Source: Streptomyces sp. RPA4-2 (GTDB taxonomy: Bacteria > Actinomycetota > Actinomycetes > Streptomycetales > Streptomycetaceae). From it: 64,000 nucleotides of DNA. A program made the position numbers and the translations under genes. Numbering within the stretch: the stretch's first letter is position 1; each line of letters begins with the position of its first letter. Below the pieces are notes generated by a model, which saw nothing but the letters and a program-made list of their open reading frames with translations, made no database searches and was not told the DNA's origin. Of this stretch, positions 55,069-63,683 are shown piece by piece. Location of the stretch: the NCBI RefSeq assembly GCF_012273515.2, contig NZ_CP050975.2, positions 2,666,001-2,730,000 of the forward strand, given 5' to 3'.

Positions 55069-55779
55069 TTACGCCTCGTCGAGACCACGTTCTATGGCAT
55101 AGCGGACCAGCTCCACCCGGTTGTGCAGCTGGAGCTTGCCCAGGGTGTTCTGCACATGGTTCTGGACCGTGCGGTGGGAGATGACCAGCCGCTCGGCGAT
55201 CTGCTTGTAGCTCAGACCCTTCGCCACCAGACGGAGCACCTCGGTCTCACGGTCGGTCAGCTGCGGGGCCTTGGGCTCGCCCGCGCCAGCGGCCGGCACG
55301 GGCTCGGAGGCGAGCCTGCGGTACTCGCCGAGGACCAGACCCGCGAGACCCGGGGTGAACACCGGGTCGCCGACCGCCGTACGGCGCACCGCGTCGGTCA
55401 GTTCCTCCGTGGACGCCGACTTCAGCAGATAGCCGGTCGCCCCGGATTTCACCGCCTCCAGGACGTCGGCGTGCTCACCGCTGGCCGACAGTACGAGGAC
55501 GCGCAGCGCGGGGTTGGCTCCGACCAGCTCCTTGCAGACCTGGACACCGGGCTTGGCCGGCAGGTTCAGGTCGAGGACGAGTACGTCCGGGCCGACGGCC
55601 CGCGCACGCCGCACCGCCTGTTCGCCGTCGCCCGCCGTGGCCACCACGGCGAAACCGGCCGCGGCGAGATCACGGGCCACGGCGTCGCGCCACATGGGGT
55701 GGTCGTCCACCACCATGACCTTGATCGGGTCCTCGCCCACCTGCTGCTCCGCCTCCGTCGTGTCCGCCATGTCCCTCAT
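55069..55779 (-). CDS. macR: Response regulator MacR (NarL/LuxR type)
   Basis: A 236-aa response regulator. The receiver domain has VVDDHPMWRDAV and the phosphorylated Asp in VLVLDLNLPAKPG; the C-terminal LuxR-type helix-turn-helix has LTDRETEVLRLVAKGLSYKQ and ISHRTVQNHVQNTLGKLQL. Location between pfkA and the kinase matches the MacRS system of S. coelicolor, which controls membrane proteins in morphogenesis (recalled from the literature). ATG 55779 or 55770 is possible. It follows macS by 20 nt. Confidence 0.9.
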   Translation of the reverse strand: MRDMADTTEAEQQVGEDPIKVMVVDDHPMWRDAVARDLAAAGFAVVATAGDGEQAVRRARAVGPDVLVLDLNLPAKPGVQVCKELVGANPALRVLVLSASGEHADVLEAVKSGATGYLLKSASTEELTDAVRRTAVGDPVFTPGLAGLVLGEYRRLASEPVPAAGAGEPKAPQLTDRETEVLRLVAKGLSYKQIAERLVISHRTVQNHVQNTLGKLQLHNRVELVRYAIERGLDEA

Positions 55780-55799
55780 CGCCGTTCTGCCTTCCCCCG

Positions 55800-56993
55800 T
55801 CAGACCTTCGGTACCTTCAGCTCGACCTCGGTGCCCTGGCCCGGGACCGAGATCAGTTCGGCCGCGCCGCCCAGCTCGCGCAGCCGGCACGCGGATCGAC
55901 AGGGCCACCCCGAGCCGCCCCTCCCCCTCGGCCTGCGCGAGCCGCCCTCCGGGATGCCGGGGCCGTCGTCGCGCACGGTGACGATCACCGTGTCCGGCTC
56001 GTCCTCGACCAGGATCCACGCGCGGGCGCTCTCCCCGACGTGCTTGCGCACGTTGTCCAGGGCGGCACCGACGGCCGCGGCCAGCTCCCGGGCGGCCACC
56101 GGGGTCAGCGGCACCGGGGCGCCCGGCTCCGAGAGCGTCACGCGCGCGGTGGCGTACCGGGCGAGCAGCACGCGCAGATCGACGGGGCTCCCGTCGTCGT
56201 CCGGCTCCTCGACGGCCCGTACGACCGCGCCGAGCGCGGCGTCCTCGGAGACCCGCGAGACGGGCAGCAGGCCGCCGGAGACCAGCGTGCGCAGCGCCAC
56301 CTCCTGCTCGCCGGCCAGCCGGCCCAGCTCCGCGGCCTCGCCGCCGAGGGCGCTGCCGCGCCGCTGCACCATGGCGAGGACCTGCAGGACCCCGTCGTGG
56401 ATGTCCCGGGCGAGGCGCTCGCGTTCGCGGGTGGCGGCCTCGATCTCCAGGGCGCGGGCGAGGGTGAGCTCGGAGGCGCGGGCGACCTCGACGACGTAGC
56501 CGATGGCGATGGACGCGACCCAGACGAGGATCACGTTGTGGACGGTGTCACGGGTGGGGGCGCCGCGCTCGACGAGGTTGGCGGCCGCGACGAGCGTGGA
56601 GGCGAAGGCCGCCCAGCGCCAGCCGCCCTTGATGGCGAAGGCCAGGACGGAGCCCGCGGTCCATATCGACGGGAGCGTGGGGCCGCCGTCCACGATGCTG
56701 TGGTGGGTGACGGCGACCGGCGTGAGCAGGATGCCGGTGAGCGCCACGGCCAGGTCGACGGCGAGGAAGCGCTTGGTGCAGCTCGCCGCGTTCGCGACCC
56801 TGGGCAGGGTCGCCAGGGTCCAGACGAACAGGACGGCGTAGTAGCCGACGGCCACCCAGGGGTGGGCGAACCTGCCCGTCGCGGCGACGAAGAGCCCGAT
56901 CGCGTACAGCATCGTCAGCACGCGGTAGGCGGAGAGCGCACGCCACAGCGGCAGCTCGACCGACATCCTCATGACTCTCTCGCGCCTGGCCAT
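55800..56993 (-). CDS. macS: Sensor histidine kinase MacS (ATP-binding G box disrupted)
   Basis: A 397-aa kinase with five or six membrane segments (about 15-170), the HisKA_3 H-box RERERLARDIHDGVLQVL, and an HATPase domain with an N-box-like AALDNVRKHVGESA and G1 box VRDDGPGIPEG. After that the protein reads GSRRPRGRGGSGWPCRSAC instead of the expected G2 box. The expected sequence (GRLAQAEGEGRLGVALSIR) exists in the other frame over 55887-55946; normal sequence resumes at RLRELGGAAELISVPGQGTE. Two compensating indels are therefore likely. ATG 56993 is chosen; 56969 is possible. Confidence 0.85.
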   Translation of the reverse strand: MARRERVMRMSVELPLWRALSAYRVLTMLYAIGLFVAATGRFAHPWVAVGYYAVLFVWTLATLPRVANAASCTKRFLAVDLAVALTGILLTPVAVTHHSIVDGGPTLPSIWTAGSVLAFAIKGGWRWAAFASTLVAAANLVERGAPTRDTVHNVILVWVASIAIGYVVEVARASELTLARALEIEAATRERERLARDIHDGVLQVLAMVQRRGSALGGEAAELGRLAGEQEVALRTLVSGGLLPVSRVSEDAALGAVVRAVEEPDDDGSPVDLRVLLARYATARVTLSEPGAPVPLTPVAARELAAAVGAALDNVRKHVGESARAWILVEDEPDTVIVTVRDDGPGIPEGGSRRPRGRGGSGWPCRSACRLRELGGAAELISVPGQGTEVELKVPKV

Positions 56994-57025
56994 GCCCCCC
57001 CACCCCACCGCCCCGACGAACGCGT

Positions 57026-57808
57026 CTAGGAGCCGCCCGCCCGTCCCTCTTCGGTCTCGGCCGCCTTCGCGGCCTCCTTCTGCGCCTGTTCGGCTTCCTT
57101 CTGCGCCTGCTTCTCGGCCTTCGCCGCGTCCGTGATCTGCCGCTTGGCGGCGGTCGCGTAGATGTCGACGTACTCCTGGCCGGAGAGCTTCATGATCTCG
57201 TACATGACCTCGTCGGTCACCGCGCGCAGCACGAAGCGGTCGTGCTCCATGCCGGCGTACCGGCCGAAGTCGAGCGGCTTGCCGATGCGGATGCCCGGGC
57301 GCATCAGCTTGGGCATCACCTTGCCCGGCGGCTGGATCTTCTCGGTGTCGATCATGGCGACCGGGATGACCGGCGCGCCGGTGGCGAGGGCCACGCGCGC
57401 GAGGCCGCCCGGCTTGCCCCTGTACAGGCGTCCGTCGGGCGAGCGCGTGCCCTCCGGGTAGATGCCGAACAGCTCGCCGCGCTCGATGACGTCGATACCG
57501 CTCTTGACCGCAGCCTCGCCCGCGCCGCGCGCGCCGGAGCGGTCCACCGGGAGCTGGCCCACACCCTTGAAGAACGCGGCGGTCATCCTGCCCTTGACGC
57601 CAGGCGTCGTGAAGTACTCGGCCTTCGCGATGAAGGTCACCTTGCGGTCGAGGACCGCGGGCAGGAAGAACGAGTCCGAGAACGACAGATGATTGCTTGC
57701 CAGGATGGCGGGGCCCTCGGCGGGAATGTTCTCGAGGCCTTCCACCCAGGGCCTGAAGGCGAGCTTCAGCGGCCCTCCGATGGAAAACTTCATGGCGCCG
57801 TAGATCAA
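57026..57808 (-). CDS. 1-acyl-sn-glycerol-3-phosphate acyltransferase (PlsC family)
   Basis: A 260-aa phospholipid-synthesis acyltransferase. The HX4D motif is NHLSFSD, the second block is FGIYPEGTRSPDGRLYRGK, and VIPVAMIDTEKI follows. The C-terminal 40 residues are an Ala/Glu/Lys/Gln-rich helix. The start is TTG at 57808, chosen because AGGAGG lies 7 nt upstream; the next ATG is five codons in. It is 33 nt before macS and probably cotranscribed with it. Confidence 0.92.
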   Translation of the reverse strand: MIYGAMKFSIGGPLKLAFRPWVEGLENIPAEGPAILASNHLSFSDSFFLPAVLDRKVTFIAKAEYFTTPGVKGRMTAAFFKGVGQLPVDRSGARGAGEAAVKSGIDVIERGELFGIYPEGTRSPDGRLYRGKPGGLARVALATGAPVIPVAMIDTEKIQPPGKVMPKLMRPGIRIGKPLDFGRYAGMEHDRFVLRAVTDEVMYEIMKLSGQEYVDIYATAAKRQITDAAKAEKQAQKEAEQAQKEAAKAAETEEGRAGGS

Positions 57809-58020
57809 CCGAATGCCTCCTGTGTCGTCGCTCAGACCTTATCCCGGAGGACTGTCAAAGGACCCGACGACCCTGGTCGGTGTCAGTGCGGTCGCGTACG
57901 GTGAAGTACGCCCGGATCTCCCGGGGTCGTGTTCCGCCTCCGTTCGGGTCGCCCGTCTTGTTCCGGTCCGCCCACCCGCCTTGTCCCGTTCCGCCCGTCC
58001 TGACGAACAGGAGACCGAAG

Positions 58021-58830
58021 GTGCCGGTCCTTCCTGGAGCCGAGCCGTTCCGCCACGAGGGCGGAGAGGTCGGCGTCCTCCTCTGCCACGGATTCACCGG
58101 GTCCCCCCAGTCGCTGCGCCCCTGGGCCGAGTTCCTCGCCGAGCGCGGGCTGACCGTCGCGCTCCCGCTGCTGCCCGGACACGGCACGCGCTGGGAGGAC
58201 ATGCAGCTCACCGGCTGGCAGGACTGGTACGCGGAGGTGGACCGCGAACTGCGCGCCCTGCGGGAACGCTGCACCCGGGTGTTCGTCTTCGGCCTCTCCC
58301 TGGGCGGCGCGCTGGCCCTGCGGCTGGCGGCGAAGCACGGGGACGAGGTGAGCGGCGTCGTCGTCGTCAACCCGGCGAACAGGGTGCACGGGGCCGCCGC
58401 GTACGCCCTTCCCGTGCTGCGTCACTTCGTACCGACCGTGGGCGGCATCGCGAGCGACATCGCGAAGGAGGGTGTCACGGAACTGGGCTACGACCGGGTG
58501 CCGCTGCGGGCCGCGCACTCCATGCGGAACTTCTACCGGATCGTCGACGGGGAGCTGCCGCAGGTCACCCAGCCGCTCCTGCTGCTGCGCAGCCCGCAGG
58601 ACCATGTGGTGCCGCCGGTGGACTCGGCCCGCGTACTGAGCCGGGTGTCCTCCACGGACGTGACGGAGATCCTCCTGGAACAGAGCTACCACGTGGCGAC
58701 GTTGGACCATGACGCGGACCGGGTCTTCGAGGAGAGCTACGCGTTCATCGGCCGGCTCGCGCCCGGTGTCGGCGAGCGGTCCGACGCGGTTCAGGCGGGT
58801 CAGCAGGAAGGGACGGCCACTGGTGGCTGA
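58021..58830 (+). CDS. Alpha/beta hydrolase (carboxylesterase/monoacylglycerol lipase type)
   Basis: A 269-aa serine hydrolase. Oxyanion region LLCHGFTGSPQSLRPWAEFL, nucleophile elbow FGLSLGGALAL (Ser), acid in SPQDHVVPP, and His in SYHVATLDHDAD. It matches the Est30/carboxylesterase group. The frame opens at 57880, but GTG 58021 follows GGAGACC. Overlaps the next gene by 8 nt. Confidence 0.9.
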   Translation: MPVLPGAEPFRHEGGEVGVLLCHGFTGSPQSLRPWAEFLAERGLTVALPLLPGHGTRWEDMQLTGWQDWYAEVDRELRALRERCTRVFVFGLSLGGALALRLAAKHGDEVSGVVVVNPANRVHGAAAYALPVLRHFVPTVGGIASDIAKEGVTELGYDRVPLRAAHSMRNFYRIVDGELPQVTQPLLLLRSPQDHVVPPVDSARVLSRVSSTDVTEILLEQSYHVATLDHDADRVFEESYAFIGRLAPGVGERSDAVQAGQQEGTATGG

Positions 58831-59527
58831 GCAGGACGCGGAGCGCGGCGAGCCCGATGAGAAGGGCGTGCCCGTCGGCGGGCCCCCGGGGGACGAGCAG
58901 AGCGTGCCGTTCGACGAGGACGCCGCGTGGCAGGCGATCGTCGAGGGGTACGGCGAGGAGCCGAAGGACCCGCCCGGCGCGAACCCGTTCAAGTCGGTCG
59001 AGGACCTGGCCCTCCTCGATCCCGAGACGAACGGCACCCCCACAGGTCGCGGGGGCAGGTCCGGGCAGCGGGCCAAGGGCGACGCGAACGACACCGAGAA
59101 GGCCGGCAAGGCCGACAAGGCGGATGCGGCGGACAAGGCCGACGGAAGCGACGAGGGCGGGGACGGGCCCTCCGCGGCCCAGGCTCTCGGCAGCTCCGTC
59201 TCCTTCGCGCCCGGCGTCGGCGGCCCGCGCGACTACCGGACGGCGGAGCCCGCCGAGGAGGACTTCGACGAGGACGACGAGGGCCATTTCGTGCCGCCCG
59301 AGCCGCCTCCGCTGCCGGCCGCCGACACCACGGCCAAGTTCGCCTGGCTCGCCGTCATCGGCGGTCCGATCGTGCTCCTGCTGGCCATCCTGCTCGGCTG
59401 GGACATGACGTGGTGGCTCGCCACCGTGGGCATCGGCGGCTTCCTCGGCGGCTTCGCCACCCTCGTGATGCGGATGAACCCCGACGACGAGGACGAGGAC
59501 GATCCTGGGCGGGGCGCGGTGGTCTGA
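58823..59527 (+). CDS. Acidic protein with two C-terminal membrane segments
   Basis: A 234-aa protein I cannot assign to a named family. The first 170 residues are acidic and Asp/Glu/Ala/Lys-rich with low-complexity GKADKADAADKADGSD. A Pro-rich stretch (PPEPPPLPAADTTAKF) and two membrane segments (about 174-196 and 200-220) follow, then an acidic tail DEDEDDPGRG. Translationally coupled to the hydrolase. It is followed by about 120 nt of GGACG-TGTC short repeats (59530-59650). Confidence 0.85.
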   Translation: MAEQDAERGEPDEKGVPVGGPPGDEQSVPFDEDAAWQAIVEGYGEEPKDPPGANPFKSVEDLALLDPETNGTPTGRGGRSGQRAKGDANDTEKAGKADKADAADKADGSDEGGDGPSAAQALGSSVSFAPGVGGPRDYRTAEPAEEDFDEDDEGHFVPPEPPPLPAADTTAKFAWLAVIGGPIVLLLAILLGWDMTWWLATVGIGGFLGGFATLVMRMNPDDEDEDDPGRGAVV

Positions 59528-59647
59528 GACCGTCCCCGCGCGCGAGCGTCCCGGGACGGGTGTCCTGGACGGGCGTCATGGGACGGGTGTCTCCGGCTCG
59601 ACGTGTCAGGACGGACGTGTCGGGCCGGACGTCTCGGCACCGACGTC

Positions 59648-60400
59648 TCAGGACGCCGGCACTCTGAGGGCGGCCAGCACGGGCAGGTGGTCCGTGGCCG
59701 CTCTCAGGTCCCTCTCCGTCACGCCGGGGTGGCCCAGGGGCACCCCGCACCCCAGGACCTCGATGCCTTTCGTCGCGAAGACCGCGTCGATACGGCGGTG
59801 CGGCGCGTCGCGGATCCAGGTGTGCTCGGCACCCCAGGGGCGGGTCGCCCAGCCGTCCTGGAGGGAGGCCGCGAGGCGCTCGAAGGTGCGGCCGTCGGGG
59901 AGGTCGTTGAGGTCGCCGCCCGCCACGACGTGCGGGGTGCCGAGGGCGGCGACGCGGTCCAGGAGCATGGCGCCCTGCTCATGACGCTCGTCCGCGTCGA
60001 GCGACAGGTGGCAGCTCAGGACGCCCAGGCGAGCGCCGCCGAAGCGGACCACGGCCGTGGCGAAGCCCCGGCGGAACTGGCCGGGGGTGAGCGGGAGCAG
60101 GACGTCCTCGGTGCGTTCGACGGTGGCCCGCAGGGAGCACAGGAGTGCGGGGCCGGCCGCCGGGGCGCCACCGGACAGGATCATCTGGCCGGAGGCCGCC
60201 GCGAGACGGGCCAGCTTCTTGCGCCAGCGGAAGAAGCGCGGGGCTTCCTGGATCAGGACCAGGTCCGGCGCGCAGGCGCTGATCACCCGCGCGAGGGCGT
60301 CGGTGTCGTCGCGCATCGAGCGGATGTTGTAGCTGAGCACCCGGATCACGGCGGAGCCGTCGGGTTCGGTGTGGGAGTCGGGCAGCGGGGTCGTCGCCAT
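59648..60400 (-). CDS. Endonuclease/exonuclease/phosphatase-family protein
   Basis: A 250-aa protein of the EEP fold. Metal and catalytic residues are visible in VLSYNIRSMRDD, LVLIQEAPRFFRWR (Glu), VLSCHLSLDADERHEQG (His), GGDLNDLPDG (Asp/Asn), RRIDAVFA, and the final ATDHLPVLA (Asp-His). Substrate not inferable. ATG 60400 is preferred over 60409: TATCTT (complement of 60408-60413) is exactly 7 nt upstream, so it is probably leaderless. Confidence 0.88.
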   Translation of the reverse strand: MATTPLPDSHTEPDGSAVIRVLSYNIRSMRDDTDALARVISACAPDLVLIQEAPRFFRWRKKLARLAAASGQMILSGGAPAAGPALLCSLRATVERTEDVLLPLTPGQFRRGFATAVVRFGGARLGVLSCHLSLDADERHEQGAMLLDRVAALGTPHVVAGGDLNDLPDGRTFERLAASLQDGWATRPWGAEHTWIRDAPHRRIDAVFATKGIEVLGCGVPLGHPGVTERDLRAATDHLPVLAALRVPAS

Positions 60401-60433
60401 GCGGATCAAGATACGGGGGCGCTCCGCTGGGTG

Positions 60434-60504
60434 GGGGGAAAATCGCGGTCGGGCCGGTTCTCGGGTGCGGGCGGGTCGTGGCTGGTCGCGCAGTTCCCCG
60501 CGCC
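60434..60504 (+). repeat. Direct repeat copy A of a common Streptomyces intergenic element
   Basis: About 70 bp nearly identical to 60600-60669. It includes TCGTGGCTGGTCGCGCAGTT followed by CCCCGCGCCCCT, a sequence I recognise as very common between Streptomyces genes. The 3' end can fold (CCCCGCGCCCCTATGGGG). Confidence 0.75.
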
Positions 60505-60599
60505 CCTATGGGGCACGGCAGCGCGCCGGAATCCTGGAAGCGGGGCCGTCGGCTGCCGCCCGCACCCCGAAGATCCCCCGCACGCCGGCAATGCCCCCG

Positions 60600-60669
60600 G
60601 GGGGAATCGCGGCCGGGTCGGCTCTCGGGTGCGGGAGACGTCGTGGCTGGTCGCGCAGTTCCCCGCGCC
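60600..60669 (+). repeat. Direct repeat copy B
   Basis: Second copy, 166 bp after copy A, in the 370-nt region between the EEP gene and glucokinase. No gene is seen in this region. Confidence 0.75.
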
Positions 60670-60783
60670 TCTGCGGGGCGACTGAGGGTGGGCCCCCGGC
60701 CCGATGGGCTCGCCGCACGACAGCGCCCGCCGGCTTCGTGGGGCGCGGCGGGCGGTGTCGGGTGACTGTGTGTGGCGCGGGCG

Positions 60784-61737
60784 TCACATGATCGGGTCGG
60801 GCTCCCGGGCCAGGTCCGCCGCGCCCACGAGGCCGGCCTTGTTGCCGAGCTGGGCGGCGATCACATCGGCCACGGGGCGCCAGTTGCCTCCGACGAGCCA
60901 GCGCTTGTACGACTTACGGATGGGGTCGAGGACCAGCTCGCCCTCGTCCGACAGACCGCCGCCGACGATGAAGGCCGACGGGTCGAAGAGCGAGGCGAGG
61001 TCGGCGAGACCGGCGCCGGCCCAGCGGGCCAGCTCCCGGTAGGAGTCCACCGCCACCGGGTCGCCCTGCCGGGCCGCCATCGAGATGTGCTTGCCCTCGA
61101 TGCCGTCGGGGTTGCCGTCGCCCAGCGCGAGCAGGATCTCCGCGTGCTCGGGGGTCGCGTTGGCGCGCTGCTTGGCGTAGCGGACGAGGGCGCGCCCGGA
61201 GGCGTACTGCTCCCAGCAGCCCTGCGAGCCGCAGCCGCACAGCAGACCGTCCGGCACCATCCGGATGTGCCCGAACTCGGCGGCGACGCCGAAGTGCCCG
61301 CGGCGCAGCTTGTTGCCGATGATGATGCCGCCGCCGAGGCCCGTGCCCAGCGTGATGCAGATGACGTTCCGGTGGCCCTTGCCCGCGCCGAACTTGTACT
61401 CGCCCCACGCCGCCGCGTTCGCGTCGTTCTCCACCACGACCGGCAGCCCGACACGCGCCTCGACCTCGGCCTTGAGCGGCTCCTGCCGCCAGTCGATGTT
61501 GGGCGCGAAGTAGACCGTCGAGCGCTGGCGGTTCACGTATCCGGCCGCACCGATGCCCACGCCGACGATGTCGTGACCCGCGCGCGCGCCCTCGACGGCG
61601 GCGGCGATGGCGTCCACGATGGCCTGCGGCGTGGTGGGGGTCGGCACCTTGTGGGTCGAGAGGATGTTGCCTTCCTCGTCGACCACACCGGCCGCGATCT
61701 TCGTGCCGCCGATATCGACGCCGATGGTGAGTCCCAT
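60784..61737 (-). CDS. glkA: Glucokinase (ROK family)
   Basis: Phosphorylates glucose and in Streptomyces is central to carbon catabolite repression. The 317-aa length is exactly that of the known Streptomyces enzyme. N-terminal ATP site TIGVDIGGTKIAAGVV, VVENDANAAAWGEY with the catalytic Asp, LGTGLGGGII, and the ROK zinc motif CGCGSQGCWEQYASG. ATG 61737 follows GAGGGATTC. Confidence 0.97.
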   Translation of the reverse strand: MGLTIGVDIGGTKIAAGVVDEEGNILSTHKVPTPTTPQAIVDAIAAAVEGARAGHDIVGVGIGAAGYVNRQRSTVYFAPNIDWRQEPLKAEVEARVGLPVVVENDANAAAWGEYKFGAGKGHRNVICITLGTGLGGGIIIGNKLRRGHFGVAAEFGHIRMVPDGLLCGCGSQGCWEQYASGRALVRYAKQRANATPEHAEILLALGDGNPDGIEGKHISMAARQGDPVAVDSYRELARWAGAGLADLASLFDPSAFIVGGGLSDEGELVLDPIRKSYKRWLVGGNWRPVADVIAAQLGNKAGLVGAADLAREPDPIM

Positions 61738-61791
61738 GAATCCCTCAGTTTCGGTCGAGCCCCGCTACGGCCAACCGTACCCGAGCGGCCT

Positions 61792-62262
61792 TTAGTCCAA
61801 GTCAATCCGCTCCCCCGGACCGGTGCCCTCGTCGCGAGGGCCGGTGTCCCGGGTCGTCCAGCGCCGTTCCTGTGCCTCGACGGCCGAGCGGTACGCGGCG
61901 AGCAGCTCGGAGCCCGCGGCGGCGAGGTGGTCGAAGACGTCGGGGTTGCGTTCCATGACCGGCTCGACGGCCGCCCTGGCCTGCTGCACGACCTGGCTGA
62001 CCATCTGCTGGGCGGTGCCGGAGGCGATCGCTCCGAACAGCGGTGAGTTCAGTCCGGACAGCTTGTCGGTGACCGCGTCGACGAGCTTGCGCAGCTCCTC
62101 GGAGGCGGAACCGGGCGGTGGTCCGTACTGGGTACGGCGGCGGGCCTTCTCCGCCGCGAGATCCTCGGCGCACGCCTTCGCCCAGGCGTCGGCGTCGCTG
62201 ACGCGCGCTTCGTCCACCGCCTCGTGCTGAGCGTCGTCGGACGTGGTGCGCTCTTCGCTCAT
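61792..62262 (-). CDS. SCO2127-like protein (DUF5304)
   Basis: A 156-aa, acidic, helical protein without catalytic motif. It starts MSEERTTSDDAQHEAVDEAR and has a conserved middle, ELRKLVDAVTDKLSGL. Its position beside glkA matches SCO2127 of S. coelicolor. That gene restored glucose uptake and glucokinase activity in mutants of a related species and has been linked to glucose repression (recalled from literature). It is 54 nt upstream of glkA on the same strand. Confidence 0.85.
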   Translation of the reverse strand: MSEERTTSDDAQHEAVDEARVSDADAWAKACAEDLAAEKARRRTQYGPPPGSASEELRKLVDAVTDKLSGLNSPLFGAIASGTAQQMVSQVVQQARAAVEPVMERNPDVFDHLAAAGSELLAAYRSAVEAQERRWTTRDTGPRDEGTGPGERIDLD

Positions 62263-62319
62263 GGCGGACTCCTGCCTACGTTTCCTCCCTTCGACGTTAC
62301 CCGAACAGGGGTACCCGGT

Positions 62320-63489
62320 TCACCGTGTGCGCGGCCACAGATCCGGGTCCGGCGCGAAACGGATCCGCAGTTCTCCCTCGCGCAGCGCCGCGCCGTCCAC
62401 GGCGCAGCGGCGCAGCGCGGACGGCAGCGGCAGGATCCGGCGGAACTGCCCCACGGTGACGACCAGTTCGTCGCCCCTGCGGATCAGGTCCAGTTCCTCG
62501 CGTATCGCGCCGGGGAGCGGGATGTGCCACACGAGGACGCCGTCGTCGGCGAGGTGGTCGCGGACGGGCCACTCGACCGGGGGTGGCGTTTCGTTGACAC
62601 CGGGCAGCGGGAGCGCGCCGAGGTCGTCGGTGCCGCGCGGGTCGCGGCCCAGGTGCGGGATCTCGTGGACGGTGTACGCCTCCCGCCACTCGTCGAGGGC
62701 CTTGCGCTGCTGGGCGGCGAGGGCGCCCAGCCAGGTGTCCGGGCTGGCCGCGGGCAGTACGCGGTTGGCGAGCAGCGTCTCGACGCGCAGGCCGCGCAGG
62801 GCGAGGCCGGTGACGGCGGTGCGGGCGGCGTCGGTGCCGGCCGGTCCGGGCTCGGCGACCACCCGTACGGTCGTGGCGCGGTCCTCGACGACCGCTTCCA
62901 CGGCGGCCAGCTCGACGTCCCAGCGTGCCGCCGTCTCGTACAGCCACTCGGCGGGCATCGGAACGCCGGCGAGTCGGCCGAGGACGGGCCTCAGGGCCCG
63001 GGCGGCCTGGCGTTCCGCGGGCAGCAGGCGGCGCAGATAGCGGCGGAGCTCCTCGGGGAGCGCGAGCAGGGCGAGGGCCTGCGGGGTCGGGGGAAGGTCC
63101 ACGACCAGGAGGTCGAAGGTGTCCGAGGTCGCCGCGTCGCGCAGGGCGCGCAGCAGGGCCAGCTCCTCCGCACCGGGCAGGGGGGTGAGCTCCTCGGCGT
63201 CCAGCCGGGCGGCGCCGAGCAGGTCGAGGGCGGTGGTCGCGCGGTCCTGGAAGGCGGTGAGGTCCTCGCGGAAGCGTTCCGTCGCGTCGGGACGCCAGGT
63301 GGTGAGGCCGGGGGCGGCTTCGGTGGGCTCCGCGCCCGTGCGGGTGCCGAGCGCCGCTCCGAGGGTGTCGGTGCGGTCGGCGCTCAGCAGCAGGGTGCGG
63401 GTGCCCTCGCCCGCGGCCTTCAGCGCGGTGGCCGCCGCGAGGGTCGTACGGCCGGTACCGCCGGAGCCGGTGATCAGGATGGTGCGCAT
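62320..63489 (-). CDS. ArsA/Get3-like P-loop protein with altered nucleotide motif
   Basis: A 389-aa member of the ArsA/Get3 ATPase group. The P-loop reads ITGSGGTGRTT: both the signature Lys (Ser9 here) and the P-loop Lys (Arg14 here) of the deviant Walker A KGGVGKT are replaced. The Switch II-like DLLVVDLPPTPQALALLALP and C-terminal small beta domain (about 310-389) are kept. Arsenite Cys residues are absent, so it is not an arsenic pump. ATG 63489. Confidence 0.85.
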   Translation of the reverse strand: MRTILITGSGGTGRTTLAAATALKAAGEGTRTLLLSADRTDTLGAALGTRTGAEPTEAAPGLTTWRPDATERFREDLTAFQDRATTALDLLGAARLDAEELTPLPGAEELALLRALRDAATSDTFDLLVVDLPPTPQALALLALPEELRRYLRRLLPAERQAARALRPVLGRLAGVPMPAEWLYETAARWDVELAAVEAVVEDRATTVRVVAEPGPAGTDAARTAVTGLALRGLRVETLLANRVLPAASPDTWLGALAAQQRKALDEWREAYTVHEIPHLGRDPRGTDDLGALPLPGVNETPPPVEWPVRDHLADDGVLVWHIPLPGAIREELDLIRRGDELVVTVGQFRRILPLPSALRRCAVDGAALREGELRIRFAPDPDLWPRTR

Positions 63490-63683
63490 GGGAGGGAACG
63501 CTACCCGCGCCGGGCGTCCCCACCGCCCCGCCCCGTCGCCGGTCTGCTCCCGCAGGCCAGGACCCGACCCCGTCCGTCTCGGTGAGGACAGGGGTCGGCC
63601 CGCCGAAAACCGGGGTGGGTCCGCGGACGGACCGGGCCGGCTCATGTACGGACGGCCGGAGTCAGCCCGGCCGCCGGACGGGG

